Shown piece by piece: positions 26,050-35,740 of a stretch of 64,000 nucleotides of DNA. Position 1 is the first letter of the stretch. Each line of letters starts with the position of its first letter. The stretch spans positions 124,001 through 188,000 of the forward strand of contig JBAJNN010000001.1 of NCBI GenBank assembly GCA_036881905.1, written 5' to 3'. The notes beneath the pieces are model-generated. The model was given only the letters and a program-made list of their open reading frames with translations, did no database searches and was not told the DNA's origin. The stretch is from JBAJNN01 sp036881905 (GTDB taxonomy: Bacteria > Pseudomonadota > Alphaproteobacteria > Rhizobiales > Im1). The position numbers were made by a program, and so were the translations under genes.

Positions 26050-28107
26050 TCACGGTTTTCCTCGGGCCTTCAGTTGGTGTGCAATGGTCCATGACAGCGG
26101 GTTTTCCTCCACCACCCCAGCCATCGTCGCCGCGATCGTTCCCCACCCGACCGTGTCGGCATGAAACATCGGCCCGCCGCGCCAGCGCGGAAAACCATAT
26201 CCGTGCAGCTGGACCATGTCGATGGCCTCTGAGGTCTCGGCAATGCCTTCTTCGAGAATCAACGCCCCCTCATTGATCATAACCGCCAGCAGCCGCGCCG
26301 CAATCTCTCGTGATGTCATGGCCCGGCGGGGTATTCCATGGCGGGTGGAATAGGATAAAATAATATCTTCGACAATCGGTGACCGGGTCATGGAATTCGG
26401 ACCACTGGGATAATCATACCACCCTTTGCCGCCGTGTCTGCCAAGACGCCCGGCCTCACACAACGTGTCGGCGATCGTGACATAGCGTCGGTCGCGATTC
26501 CGCCTGGGGGTTTTCGCCTTGCGATGGGCCCAGGCTATCTGCAGGCCCCCCATATCCTGGGCCTGAAACGGCCCCATCGCGAAGCCGAAATCCCGCATGG
26601 CAGCATCTATTTCATGCGGCAGGGCGCCATCGGCCAGAAGATATTCCGCCTCGCGCCGATAGGCGGCGAGCATACGGTTACCAATGAACCCGTCACAAAT
26701 TCCGGCCAGAATCGGAATCTTGCGCAACCGCTTGCCAAGAGCGAAGGCCGTCGCCAGCGTGTCGGCGCCGGTGGCTTCCATGCGCACCACTTCCAACAGT
26801 CTCATGATATGGGCCGGGCTGAAGAAATGCAGACCCAAACAGCGGTCGGGACCATCAATGCCGGCGAAAATCGCCTCCGGATCAAGGTAGGAGGTGTTGG
26901 TCGCCAAAATGGCGTCACGCGCCATGATAGCCGCCAGTGCCTGAAAAACCTCCCTTTTGACATCAATGTCCTCGAAAACCACCTCGATGGCGAGGTCATG
27001 CCCGGCGGCGGCTTCATAGTCGGTGGTGGTGACAAATCGCGCTTTCATTTCTTCAAGCGCGGTTTTGTCGATTTTCCCGCGCCTGAGCGCTCCTTCAAGG
27101 TGGGTGTGAACCCGCTCGCGGGCATTTTCCGCGGCATCGACGTTACGTTCCATCAGCGTAACCGACAGCCCCGCCAGCACGGCGGCGGTGGCAATACCGG
27201 CCCCCATCAGCCCGCCGCCGATAACCGCCATGCGGTCGATCGCGCGCGCCGTTCCGCCCTTGATGGCGGCAGGCTTGGCCACCGAACGCTCGGCGAAAAA
27301 AGCATAACGCAGCGCTTTGGATTCGGTGGAATCGCGCAGTTTCAGATGCAGGGCGCGTTCCTTTGGCTGCCCCTCCTCGAAGGGAAGTAAAGACCATTGG
27401 ATCGCCGCGAAATTATGCAAGGGAGAGTGCTGACCGCGCGCCTTTTTGACGAGAGCCAGGCGTTCGGTCTCCAACCTTTGCGCACACAGTGGAACCACCG
27501 CCCGCTCGCACAGTTTCGCCGGACGCTGCAGCCGTTCCGCCACAAAATCTTCCGCCGCCTTGCGTGGATCACCGCTGATGATCCGATCGATCCCACCGGC
27601 CTCGAACATGGTTCGCGCATCGACGATTCTACCGCCCGCGGCCATGGCGATTGCAAGCTCCATGCCGACGAGACGGGGCAAACGCTGGGATCCTCCGGCG
27701 CCTGGAACAAGCCCGACCTTGACTTCGGGTAGCGCAAAACGGGTGCCCTTAACGGCGATGCGCCAGGCGCACCCCATCGCCAGCTCCAGCCCGCCGCCGA
27801 AGACATTGCCGTGCATGGCGGCAAGAACGGGAACCGGACTGTCTTCGAGCACCTGGACGACATCGGGCAAATCGGGCTTTGCCGGTGGAGCATCGAATTC
27901 GGACATGTCGCCGCCGGCGATAAAACTTCGTCCCGCGCAGAGCAAAACCGCCGCCTGCACCTCCTCGCCCCCGGCGGCAATTCCGGTGATAGCGGATTGA
28001 AGCCCGGCGCGGACCGCCGTCGAGGTCGCATTGACCGGCGGGTTATCAACCACAACCCAAGCGATACGATTTTTGAATTCGACGCTAACGACTTCAGACG
28101 GAGGCAT
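26050..28107 (-). CDS. FadJ-like enoyl-CoA hydratase/3-hydroxyacyl-CoA dehydrogenase fusion
   Basis: 685-residue bifunctional beta-oxidation enzyme. The N-terminal crotonase domain has FIAGGDMSEF, GGGLELAMGCAWRIA and ALPEVKVGLVPGAGGSQRLPRLVG (about residues 65-150), with the catalytic Glu in PEVK. The dehydrogenase part starts with MAVIGGGLMGAGIATAA (about residue 291) and continues with GLHFFSPAHIMRLLEVV and GFIGNRML. It is shorter than FadB (about 715-730). In this locus it probably fills the roles of PaaF and PaaH (hydration and oxidation of 2,3-dehydroadipyl-CoA), since neither gene is present separately. It is divergent from paaG. Confidence 0.88.
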   Translation of the reverse strand: MPPSEVVSVEFKNRIAWVVVDNPPVNATSTAVRAGLQSAITGIAAGGEEVQAAVLLCAGRSFIAGGDMSEFDAPPAKPDLPDVVQVLEDSPVPVLAAMHGNVFGGGLELAMGCAWRIAVKGTRFALPEVKVGLVPGAGGSQRLPRLVGMELAIAMAAGGRIVDARTMFEAGGIDRIISGDPRKAAEDFVAERLQRPAKLCERAVVPLCAQRLETERLALVKKARGQHSPLHNFAAIQWSLLPFEEGQPKERALHLKLRDSTESKALRYAFFAERSVAKPAAIKGGTARAIDRMAVIGGGLMGAGIATAAVLAGLSVTLMERNVDAAENARERVHTHLEGALRRGKIDKTALEEMKARFVTTTDYEAAAGHDLAIEVVFEDIDVKREVFQALAAIMARDAILATNTSYLDPEAIFAGIDGPDRCLGLHFFSPAHIMRLLEVVRMEATGADTLATAFALGKRLRKIPILAGICDGFIGNRMLAAYRREAEYLLADGALPHEIDAAMRDFGFAMGPFQAQDMGGLQIAWAHRKAKTPRRNRDRRYVTIADTLCEAGRLGRHGGKGWYDYPSGPNSMTRSPIVEDIILSYSTRHGIPRRAMTSREIAARLLAVMINEGALILEEGIAETSEAIDMVQLHGYGFPRWRGGPMFHADTVGWGTIAATMAGVVEENPLSWTIAHQLKARGKP

Positions 28108-28210
28108 TCAACCTATCTCCAATGAGCGAGAATTGTCAGTTTAGTAGTTAATTGAAAAACCGGATGGTGTATAGAAGGGCATTATTGGGTTCATGAGCTG
28201 GAGGCACGGC

Positions 28211-29002
28211 ATGGGTGAAACGATTCTGGTTACCTCCGAGGATCGGTTCCTTGAAATCACGCTGAATCGACCCGAACGGCTGAACAGTTTCAATGACGAG
28301 ATGCATCTTGCGCTGCGCGCAGCCCTCGAAAAGGCCGGTGAATGCGCCGCCCGCGCCATCCTCCTGACCGGAGCCGGTCGCGGATTCTGCTCTGGTCAGG
28401 ATCTCGATGCCCGTGCTCCGGAAACTCTGGACGGGCCGCCCGATTTGAGCCAAACGCTTACCACCTTCTACAACCCGCTGATACGCCAGATTCGTCGCCT
28501 GGACATTCCGGTTGTCTGCGCGGTCAATGGCGTCACCGCCGGGGCCGGGTCCAGCATCGCTCTGGCCTGCGACATTGTGCTGGCCGCCGAAAGCGCCAGT
28601 TTCATACAATCCTTTGCCAAGGTCGGCCTCATACCGGATGCGGGGGGGACATGGTCCTTAACCCGGCTTTTGGGCGAAGCGCGCGCGAAAGCGCTGGCGC
28701 TGACCGCCGAGCCGTTGACGGCGAGCAAGGCGGCGGAATGGGGGCTGATCTGGAAAGCCGTGCCCGATGACGCGCTGATGGAGGAAGCGCGCAGCTTCGC
28801 CAAGCAGCTTGCCGACGGTCCGACGATCGCAATCGGCATGACCAAAAGGGCCATTCAGGCCGCACAGACCAATTCGATGGATGCTCAGCTTGAGCTTGAG
28901 GCCGAGTATCAGAAACTATGCGGCATGACCCCGGATTATGCCGAAGGCGTCAGTGCTTTTTTGAACAAATGCGCCCCACGATTCAGGGGGAGCAAGGCAT
29001 GA
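28211..29002 (+). CDS. paaG: 2-(1,2-epoxy-1,2-dihydrophenyl)acetyl-CoA isomerase
   Basis: PaaG converts the ring epoxide of phenylacetyl-CoA to oxepin-CoA. The 263-residue crotonase has ITLNRPERLNSFNDEMH, the oxyanion-hole stretch LTGAGRGFCSGQDL (about residues 55-68) and AGAGSSIALACDIVLA (about 113-128). SFAKVGLIPDAGGTWSL carries an Asp where other hydratases have Glu/Gly, as in PaaG. ATG 28211 was chosen for the GGAGG 7 bases upstream; the frame opens at 28193. The stop overlaps paaI by 4 bases. It is the first gene of a paaG-I-K-Y operon. Confidence 0.92.
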   Translation: MGETILVTSEDRFLEITLNRPERLNSFNDEMHLALRAALEKAGECAARAILLTGAGRGFCSGQDLDARAPETLDGPPDLSQTLTTFYNPLIRQIRRLDIPVVCAVNGVTAGAGSSIALACDIVLAAESASFIQSFAKVGLIPDAGGTWSLTRLLGEARAKALALTAEPLTASKAAEWGLIWKAVPDDALMEEARSFAKQLADGPTIAIGMTKRAIQAAQTNSMDAQLELEAEYQKLCGMTPDYAEGVSAFLNKCAPRFRGSKA

Positions 29003-29445
29003 CGCCGAAAGAACGAGCGGAACGCGCAGCAAGGGTCATGTGGTCGGGCGACCGCGCCAGCCACTGGTTCGGCATGGAATTGATCGATATTGACGAGGGG
29101 CGCGCCGTTATGGCGATGACCGTGAAACGCCAGCATGTCAACGGCCATGATATCTGCCATGGCGGCGTTATCTTCGCCCTTGCCGACAGCGCCTTCGCCT
29201 TTGCCTGCAACAGCCGCAACCGGGCAACCCTGGCCTTTCACAATTCGATAACCTACATCGCCCCGGCCCGGCTCGGCGACCGCCTGACCGCAAGCGCAAG
29301 GGAAGTTAACCGCATCGGGCGCAGCGGTATCACCGACGTTGCCATGACCAATCAGGATGGGCAGACCATCGCTGAGTTCAGAGGCGTATCGCGGATGATA
29401 AAGGGTCGGCTCTTCGCGGAGGAAACAGAAGTCGAGAAAGGATAA
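28999..29445 (+). CDS. paaI: Phenylacetyl-CoA pathway hotdog thioesterase
   Basis: PaaI hydrolyses hydroxylated or dead-end phenylacetyl-CoA esters, protecting the free CoA pool. The 148-residue hotdog-fold protein has NGHDICHGGVIFALADSAFAFA, with the HGG turn and the catalytic Asp of ADSAF, followed by TLAFHNSITYIAPARLGDRL. The ATG overlaps the paaG stop (28999-29002), showing translational coupling. paaK starts 4 bases after its stop. Confidence 0.94.
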   Translation: MTPKERAERAARVMWSGDRASHWFGMELIDIDEGRAVMAMTVKRQHVNGHDICHGGVIFALADSAFAFACNSRNRATLAFHNSITYIAPARLGDRLTASAREVNRIGRSGITDVAMTNQDGQTIAEFRGVSRMIKGRLFAEETEVEKG

Positions 29446-29449
29446 AACC

Positions 29450-30784
29450 ATGAAGAATCTTGGGGCGCATCAGAGCGAACCCGAACCGATCGAACTCGCC
29501 TCGCGTGATGAAATCGAGGCATTGCAGCTTAAACGGCTGCAATGGTCGTTGAATCATGCCTATGCCAATGTAGTGATGTACAAAACCCGCTTCGACGAAC
29601 ACGGTGTGCATCCGGACGATCTGCAGAATGTGCAGGATCTGGCAAAATTTCCCCTCACCGTGAAAAGTGACCTGCGCGATCATTACCCTTTCGGCCTGTT
29701 TGCGGTCCCGCGCGAGCGCATCCGCCGTCTCCACGCCTCTTCCGGCACGACGGGCAAACCCGTCATTGTGGGATACACCGACAATGATTGCGATCTGTTT
29801 GCCGATATGGTGGCGCGTTCCTTGCGCGCTTCCGGCGTGCATCCGGGCGACCTTGTGCATAATGCCTATGGTTATGGGTTGTTCACCGGCGGCCTTGGCG
29901 CCCATATGGGGATCGAACGGCTGGGCGCCACGGTCGTTCCGGTATCCGGCGGCATGACACGGCGCCAGGTCACGCTCATTAACGATCTTAAGCCGCAAGC
30001 AATCATGATGACGCCGTCTTATGCGCTCAATATTCTCGATGAGTTTCACGAGCAAGGTCTTAACTCGCGCGATTCATCGCTTGAAGTCGGGATATTCGGG
30101 GCCGAACCCTGGACCAACGCCTTACGCGAAAAAATTGAGCAGGCTTTTGACATGCATGCCGTCGATATCTACGGCCTTTCGGAAATTTTAGGCCCGGGCG
30201 TCGCCAATGAATGTGTAGAAACCAAAGACGGTCTGCACATATGGGAGGACCACTTTTACCCTGAGATTATCGACCCGCGGACCGGTGAACCACTCGAGGA
30301 CGGGCAAAAGGGAGAGCTTGTCCTGACCACCCTGACCAAGGAGGCCATGCCGATGATCCGCTACCGCACCGGCGATCTGACCAGATTGCTTCCCGGCACG
30401 GCGCGCTCGATGCGGCGCATGGAAAGGATTGCCGGCCGCTGCGATGACATGATGATCCTGCGTGGGGTCAATGTGTTCCCGACCCAGATTGAGGAGCAGT
30501 TGCTGACAATCGAGGGGCTGGCACCGCATTTTCAGATCACGCTCCACCGCTCGGGCCGCATGGATGCGATGCGGATTCATGTCGAGGCCAAGCCGGATGC
30601 GGCCGATGAGGCCGGCAAGGCTACAGCGGCGCGTATGCTGGCCCAACGGATCAAGCAGACCATCGGCCTGTCAACCGACATTATCGTGGGAAACCCAGGA
30701 GAAGTTGCCCGTTCGCGGGGCAAGGCGGTACGGGTGATCGACAGGCGCGGGCAAGACCGGGTGGAAGGCGATCGGCCTGTATGA
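29450..30784 (+). CDS. paaK: Phenylacetate-CoA ligase
   Basis: PaaK activates phenylacetate with ATP and CoA, the entry step when free phenylacetate is the substrate. The 444-residue ANL-superfamily protein has the P-loop-like HASSGTTGKPVIVGYT (about residues 98-113), AYGYGLFTGGLGAHMGIERLGAT, SEILGPGVANEC, and the hinge/C-domain RTGDLTRLLP with RIAGRCDDMMILRGVNVFPTQIE. Length is typical (about 435). With iorAB in the same locus, phenylacetyl-CoA can also arise without it. Confidence 0.96.
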   Translation: MKNLGAHQSEPEPIELASRDEIEALQLKRLQWSLNHAYANVVMYKTRFDEHGVHPDDLQNVQDLAKFPLTVKSDLRDHYPFGLFAVPRERIRRLHASSGTTGKPVIVGYTDNDCDLFADMVARSLRASGVHPGDLVHNAYGYGLFTGGLGAHMGIERLGATVVPVSGGMTRRQVTLINDLKPQAIMMTPSYALNILDEFHEQGLNSRDSSLEVGIFGAEPWTNALREKIEQAFDMHAVDIYGLSEILGPGVANECVETKDGLHIWEDHFYPEIIDPRTGEPLEDGQKGELVLTTLTKEAMPMIRYRTGDLTRLLPGTARSMRRMERIAGRCDDMMILRGVNVFPTQIEEQLLTIEGLAPHFQITLHRSGRMDAMRIHVEAKPDAADEAGKATAARMLAQRIKQTIGLSTDIIVGNPGEVARSRGKAVRVIDRRGQDRVEGDRPV

Positions 30785-30809
30785 CTTCATCGAGGGAGGG
30801 CTCTGAATA

Positions 30810-31481
30810 ATGCGCGAGATTTACGCCTATGACGGGATGATCCCGGTTATTGACCCCACCGCTTTTGTCCATGACACGGCGGTCATTATCGGCGACGTCA
30901 TCGTGGGACCAGGCTGTTATATTGGCCCTGCCGCGGTTTTGCGTGGCGATTTCGGCCGTATCCGCGTGGCGGAAGCCTCGAATGTTCAGGAAACCTGCGT
31001 CATTCACAGCTTTCCCAATCAGGAGGTGATTTTGGAAAAAAACAGCCATATTGGCCATGGTGCCGTTTTGCATGGCTGCCATATCGGAGAGAATGTGCTG
31101 ATCGGGATGAATAGTGTAGTGATGGACAAGGCGGCGATCGGGCGCGACTGCATTGTCGGCGCCTTGAGTTTTATCAAGGCTGGAGCCGTATTCGAGGTAG
31201 GCCAGATGATCGTCGGCGCACCAGCGCGGGCGATCAGGCCGCTTAAGCAACGCGAAATCGACTGGAAAAAACGGGGAACCGGCGTCTATCAGGCCCTTGC
31301 GAGGGTTGCGCCGCGCAAGCTGAAGAAAACCACGCCATTGGACTGCGAGGAACCGGACCGACGCCAAGTTCGCGCGCCGGATTACGATCCGCTGCTGACT
31401 GACAGGCTGTCGCAAATGGATTGGTTGGACACCACCGAAGAGAGTGTGAATCCGGGCAGGAACCGAGACGATACGCACTGA
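30810..31481 (+). CDS. paaY: PaaY-like thioesterase / gamma-carbonic-anhydrase-family protein
   Basis: 223-residue left-handed beta-helix protein with hexapeptide repeats such as VIVGPGCYIGPAAVLRGDFGRIRV, NSHIGHGAVLHGCHIGENVLIGMNSVV (residues about 25-120). The three metal histidines of the gamma-CA fold are seen in VIHSF, IGHGA and LHGCH. PaaY removes CoA from dead-end ring-hydroxylated intermediates, as known from E. coli and Pseudomonas. A long charged tail (about residues 165-223) is less conserved. It is the last gene of the paaG-I-K-Y operon. Confidence 0.88.
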   Translation: MREIYAYDGMIPVIDPTAFVHDTAVIIGDVIVGPGCYIGPAAVLRGDFGRIRVAEASNVQETCVIHSFPNQEVILEKNSHIGHGAVLHGCHIGENVLIGMNSVVMDKAAIGRDCIVGALSFIKAGAVFEVGQMIVGAPARAIRPLKQREIDWKKRGTGVYQALARVAPRKLKKTTPLDCEEPDRRQVRAPDYDPLLTDRLSQMDWLDTTEESVNPGRNRDDTH

Positions 31482-31531
31482 AGCGACTTGGTGTTGATCC
31501 AGTATGATTCAGTTTCAAAAGTTATCGGCAC

Positions 31532-32641
31532 TCAACTAACCAAACTGATATAAATTATGCTAATCACACTCAATTTAATGAAAAATTTATAATGTCTCAT
31601 AAAACTTTCCAAAAAAATATTGTTATCTTTATCGATAGCCATAATTGTCTTTAAAGATACGGGAGATAGTAATTGCGAATTGATCAACATAACAATCCAT
31701 ATCATGTAAATCGACTGATCGGAAAAACCGGCATTGTTGAGATACGGCGTAACCACTGGCGCAAAGCCGATAAACAAAATCAAAGGATGGATCATAAACA
31801 CACTCATGAGCGGGATAAAAATTATAGGAAAAAATATAATTATATTCTTACTAGGTAAAAAATCTATGTTGTTTTTATTAAAATTACTGATAACAGAAAT
31901 TATCACGCTTCCAAATAAAACAACACTCATAAAAAACAATATTTTCTGTTTGAGAGAACACAAAATAGTTTTAATTCTCATCACACTTTTTTTATCGATC
32001 ACTAAGGCCAAAATCAGGAAAAATACGGATTGTTTTATTAAAAAATTTGTTTCAAAGAACATGGAAACAAACCATATATAAGTCAAATTTATCACTCCGA
32101 GAAATATAACGGCATATGTCAATTTATCAAAAATTAAATTTTTTAAACTAAGTTTTTTATTAAAAATCATAAGAAATGCAACTGGAAATCCATAGATAAA
32201 ACTATAGTAAATAGAATTTATAGAAAAATAATCTAGAATGTATCCCGATGCCAAGGTGGTAGGATACAATAGCATACTGAGAGTCATTCCCTGAGAAACC
32301 GGCAACGTATTTATTTTTTCATTTGCTATGCCCCTCAAAAAAGAAGAAACACCCAATCCAAACGGAAATGCACAAAACATGGACAATATTTTAATCTCAC
32401 CATCGCTATAGAAATTTTGGTGAAATTGTAAATTATAATTTTTAGCTTTACATAAAGATCGCTTCAATATCTCTAGTGAAACTATATAAACTATTATAGA
32501 CTTCAAAAACAAAAAACCTTTCAAAAAATTTAAAAAATTTTGCCTTAAGGGCGGTATATAGAGTTTATAAACAAAAAAAGCTGTAATTGACAAAATCAAA
32601 GAGATTATAATTAAATAATTTTTTAGTATCAATTTTTTCAT
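31532..32641 (-). CDS. Polytopic membrane protein, possibly DUF401-like permease
   Basis: 369-residue protein with about nine to eleven hydrophobic segments and no signal peptide. The stretches FCAFPFGLGVSSFLRG (about residue 90) and MIHPLILFIGFAPVVTPYL with INSQLLSPVSLKTIMAI (about residues 283-333) resemble the DUF401 permease pattern, where a proline-rich helix and an LSPVHLC-like motif occur. That similarity is weak. The gene is about 75% AT, far from the surrounding paa genes, and its ATG overlaps the stop of the flavoprotein gene upstream (ATGA at 32638-32641). It is thus the last gene of a three-gene foreign operon. Function unknown; transport of that operon's product is an inference. 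Confidence 0.7.
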   Translation of the reverse strand: MKKLILKNYLIIISLILSITAFFVYKLYIPPLRQNFLNFLKGFLFLKSIIVYIVSLEILKRSLCKAKNYNLQFHQNFYSDGEIKILSMFCAFPFGLGVSSFLRGIANEKINTLPVSQGMTLSMLLYPTTLASGYILDYFSINSIYYSFIYGFPVAFLMIFNKKLSLKNLIFDKLTYAVIFLGVINLTYIWFVSMFFETNFLIKQSVFFLILALVIDKKSVMRIKTILCSLKQKILFFMSVVLFGSVIISVISNFNKNNIDFLPSKNIIIFFPIIFIPLMSVFMIHPLILFIGFAPVVTPYLNNAGFSDQSIYMIWIVMLINSQLLSPVSLKTIMAIDKDNNIFLESFMRHYKFFIKLSVISIIYISLVS

Positions 32642-33639
32642 ACTAAGGACTCCATATAATCACGCAGGCTCATAAGGGAATCGATTCTCAAGGCTGAATC
32701 CCCTGCCCAGAAAGTTTGATAGTCCTTAAGATCATGATTTTTGGCATAGGATCGAATCGCACTCGTCGCATAATGTAAAGCAGGATAACCAAGTCTATTT
32801 TCATTTTTTAAGTCAAATAATTTATTCACGATTCCTCTCGCTAATTTTCCCGTAATATTTTTTGTAGAAGCGATCTGGCTAGGATCATTAGTTCTCAAAA
32901 TCATTTGTTTATGTAAAATACTAGCTTTGCTTTCTTTAGTCATTAAAAAGCCAGTTCCGATCTGTACCGCTTTAAAGCCCTCTTCCAGAGCGGTTTGTAC
33001 ATCTTTTTTATTGACTATGCCCCCAGTCTTTATAAAATAAACATTTTTATGTTGATTAATAAAATTTCTAATGGAAACTTCATCAGAATATTTTTCATCA
33101 TTAAAAGCCCCTCCTTTGTGCCCACCTGCGTGTTTCGTTTGAAAGATTATAGCTGTTGGGTTTTGGGTTGCCATAACATAGGTTGCTTCTTCAATCGTGT
33201 TCACTGTTACGATTATATCAACACAATTATTTTTTAATAATTTTGTATCTTTCTGATTCAGTAATCCAAATGTAGTGCTAACAGCAATCACATTATATTG
33301 AACAGAAGCCTTAACCAAATCTGAAACAAAAATCTGCTTTGGCACATAGAATTCATGATTTTTATAAAGTCCTACTTTTTTTTCTATATCAATTATTTCG
33401 TGAGGTTTTTTTATAAAATGTGATTCTTTATTATTATAATTTACAAAAATATTTAACAGAAATGGATTTAAGGTTTTTTGTTTAACTGTTTCTATAAATT
33501 TTATTGTGTCCTGAATCGGCAGATATCCACTCGGGATGCTTCCAAGCATGCCGAAATTCGATACAGCCGAAACCATGTCCGGGGCCACGATCCCCCCCGC
33601 CATTGGCGCTTGTATAACCGGATATTTCAAATCAAGCAT
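32638..33639 (-). CDS. Nitronate monooxygenase-like FMN-dependent TIM-barrel flavoprotein
   Basis: 333-residue protein of the nitronate monooxygenase/2-nitropropane dioxygenase family. Signatures are YPVIQAPMAGGIVAPDMVSAVSNFGMLGSI split over residues 6-35, FQTKHAGGHKGGAF around 166-179 with the catalytic His, VYFIKTGGIVNKKDVQTALEEG and FKAVQIGTGFL near 220-245. The family also contains enoyl reductases (FabK) and pathway-specific oxidases, so true nitronate activity is not certain. It is AT-rich and overlaps the upstream FAD gene by 8 bases and the downstream membrane gene by 4. Confidence 0.8.
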   Translation of the reverse strand: MLDLKYPVIQAPMAGGIVAPDMVSAVSNFGMLGSIPSGYLPIQDTIKFIETVKQKTLNPFLLNIFVNYNNKESHFIKKPHEIIDIEKKVGLYKNHEFYVPKQIFVSDLVKASVQYNVIAVSTTFGLLNQKDTKLLKNNCVDIIVTVNTIEEATYVMATQNPTAIIFQTKHAGGHKGGAFNDEKYSDEVSIRNFINQHKNVYFIKTGGIVNKKDVQTALEEGFKAVQIGTGFLMTKESKASILHKQMILRTNDPSQIASTKNITGKLARGIVNKLFDLKNENRLGYPALHYATSAIRSYAKNHDLKDYQTFWAGDSALRIDSLMSLRDYMESLV

Positions 33640-35303
33640 TTTTGCTCCCCACCAACGTTTTCATCAAAGAACGGGCAACTCTGTTATTGTCCCTCAAAAA
33701 GGTCGAAACCATATTGGGTCTCCCTAAGACGAATGTGAAATATTTGCTCCCTTCCGTCGGCACTCCCAAGGCATATAAGTTTTTGCAGGTTCGATTATTT
33801 TTATCCACGAGATTATGATTTTTTGTAATTTCTAGACCTCCGTGATAAAATTCACCCTTCCTAAAAATATTATATCTCTTGTTAATATTATTTACCAATA
33901 TACTATTCATTTCATAGTTGATGGATTTTATTTTCGCTTTTATCAAGCACTCGATGATTGTAAATTCTTTTTTTTCTATTTTTATAAACACTTCTCAAAA
34001 TATAATTGTCATTAAGAGTTTTTAAATTTGGATTTTTTACATGTTTAAGGTTACAAATTCCCGAATCCATGAGCGCCTTCAATTGTTCCAGGCGTATATA
34101 GGGCGGACCTACGCATATTCTGTTGAATATTGGCTGCCACTCATTAACGAATTTTTTATAGCTGTTCATATCCAGGCCGCCATATTCCACTGCATATCTT
34201 ACTACATCTCTAACATCTCTTATAATATCCTGACAGAATTTTATTGGACTCTCAAATTTCCCTTTTTTACATTCAATAATGTCAGTTTTCAAGCACCGAT
34301 CAAAACTGTTTTTTAAGTCTTCTTGAGACGATATGTCCAGTTCATTTTCAGGATACCAAAATTTATCGGTATCAAAATTATTCTTTCCGGTCTGCAATTT
34401 ATAGGCATGAATCAGCTCTTTATTCAATAAGGGAATAACGTCATTCAAAAGATTCAGTTTGCCTTTTTTAGCCCTTAACTTTTTAATTTCCTTAAATGTG
34501 AAATAAACCGGTTGATAGATAAATTCCGGATCCTCATTAAAGGCCCGACCCGATAAGAAAATACCCGTCCTCGAATATGGATAGAGCACGGGCTCTGTTC
34601 CGGAGGGAATATATTTCAACTCACCAGAATTTGTCCGCTCGAATTGACCGCCCAACCCCTCGGTCAAGTCAGAGATGACATCGAAGGCCGTTAATCCCAT
34701 ACCCTGGATGGCAACGGATTTGACCTTCATCGTTTTGAGGATAGCCATATCGACAGTCTGTCCCCGATGGACACAGTTTACGGCCACATCGCCATGATGG
34801 CCCAGCGCCAAAACTGCTTTTTTAACCGAATATTCTTTATTTTTTAAGTGAATTAGAATCTCTTTTTCCAAGCAAATTACATCTATAACTTCCTTTTTGA
34901 TTTCTTCAAAGTCGATTTGATATTTATTCATTCTTTGTATCTGCTCGTTATAAAACTGCTTCAGATAATCTCCCAATATTTTCCTCGGCAGATAGGCTGT
35001 TTTCTCCGCCTTATAATGATGCTCAACCACCCACTCATATAGATTTTTGCCGTCGTAAACCGGTCCATAGGGTTTCATTTTTTCGCCAAAATACATCGTA
35101 ATTTGATCCGCTATTGTGTTCAGCAATAAATTTTCAGCAATATCCGTTCCATGACACCCTACCCCAAACTCACTGTTTTTATCAAACAATAAAAGCTTCG
35201 GAGTTCTGGCGATTTTATAATGGACACAATAGGTTATTATCCTTTCCAGCAACGAAACACCCCTCGGCCCAACACCAACGATTCCAATTTTCGTTTCAGG
35301 CAC
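33632..35303 (-). pseudogene. FAD/NAD(P)-binding protein (PF13454-like), frameshifted at an A8 tract
   Basis: Two frames form one protein of about 556 residues. The first runs from GTG 35303 (ribosome site GGAGAGGGG just upstream; ATGs at 35345 and 35360 are alternatives) and begins VPETKIGIVGVGPRGVSLLERI, a dinucleotide fold. GHHGDVAVNC and VAIQGMGLTAFDVISDL follow, typical of FAD-NAD(P)-binding family PF13454. It goes out of frame at A8 (33968-33975 on the plus strand) and stops at 33912. Removing one A restores KNRKKEFTIIECLIKAK and the C-terminus with CKNLYALGVPTEGSKYFTFVLGRP, a conserved FAD-site end. It may be a real mutation, a sequencing error, or slippage-dependent expression. It is the first gene of the AT-rich cassette. 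Confidence 0.7.
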
Positions 35304-35360
35304 CGTCCCCTCTCCCCAAAATTGCCCGATTGGCGTCGAAAACATGCGCGGCAATTGCAA

Positions 35361-35740
35361 CGAATCAGCTTACGCTTAACCTGCGTTTCATTGTAACCAC
35401 ACCTGAATTTAATGGCAATCGCAATTTAATCTATCCATTGGCGGAAATTGGACGCCTTAAAAAACCTAAAACTTTGGATGCAGTGCGAGGGGACGGTTTT
35501 TCGAGAAGCAAAAGCTAACTCAATAGGTTAATGAGCATCTAAGACAAACGCAGCGGCACCACAAATATCGCTAAAATCTTTAAGCTCTTTAGAGCTGCCC
35601 AGTCATATCCCGGACCGCAAGGCCGGGCATTGTCACAAATGAACGCAGCGAAAACCCTCAAAGGCGCATCGATACGATGCGCCCTAAAAAGGAAACAGGG
35701 CATCTTCAATGAGCTTTTCAACGGTTTTTCGAGACTTCTC
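35361..35740. other. Intergenic region between foreign cassette and paaE
   Basis: 380 bases without a supported gene. GC content climbs back to the core level from about 35600. It contains a short palindrome AGCTCT-TT-AGAGCT (35583-35596) and the hairpin listed separately at 35663-35683. The cassette promoter should lie near 35380-35460 on the minus strand, but clear boxes were not identified. Confidence 0.5.
35663..35683 (-). terminator. Hairpin downstream of paaE, candidate terminator
   Basis: A perfect 9-bp stem with a 3-base loop (GGCGCATCG/CGATGCGCC) lies about 57 bases after the paaE stop. On the minus strand it is followed by TTTGAGGGTTTT. The T-tract is interrupted, so termination is plausible but not certain. 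Confidence 0.5.
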
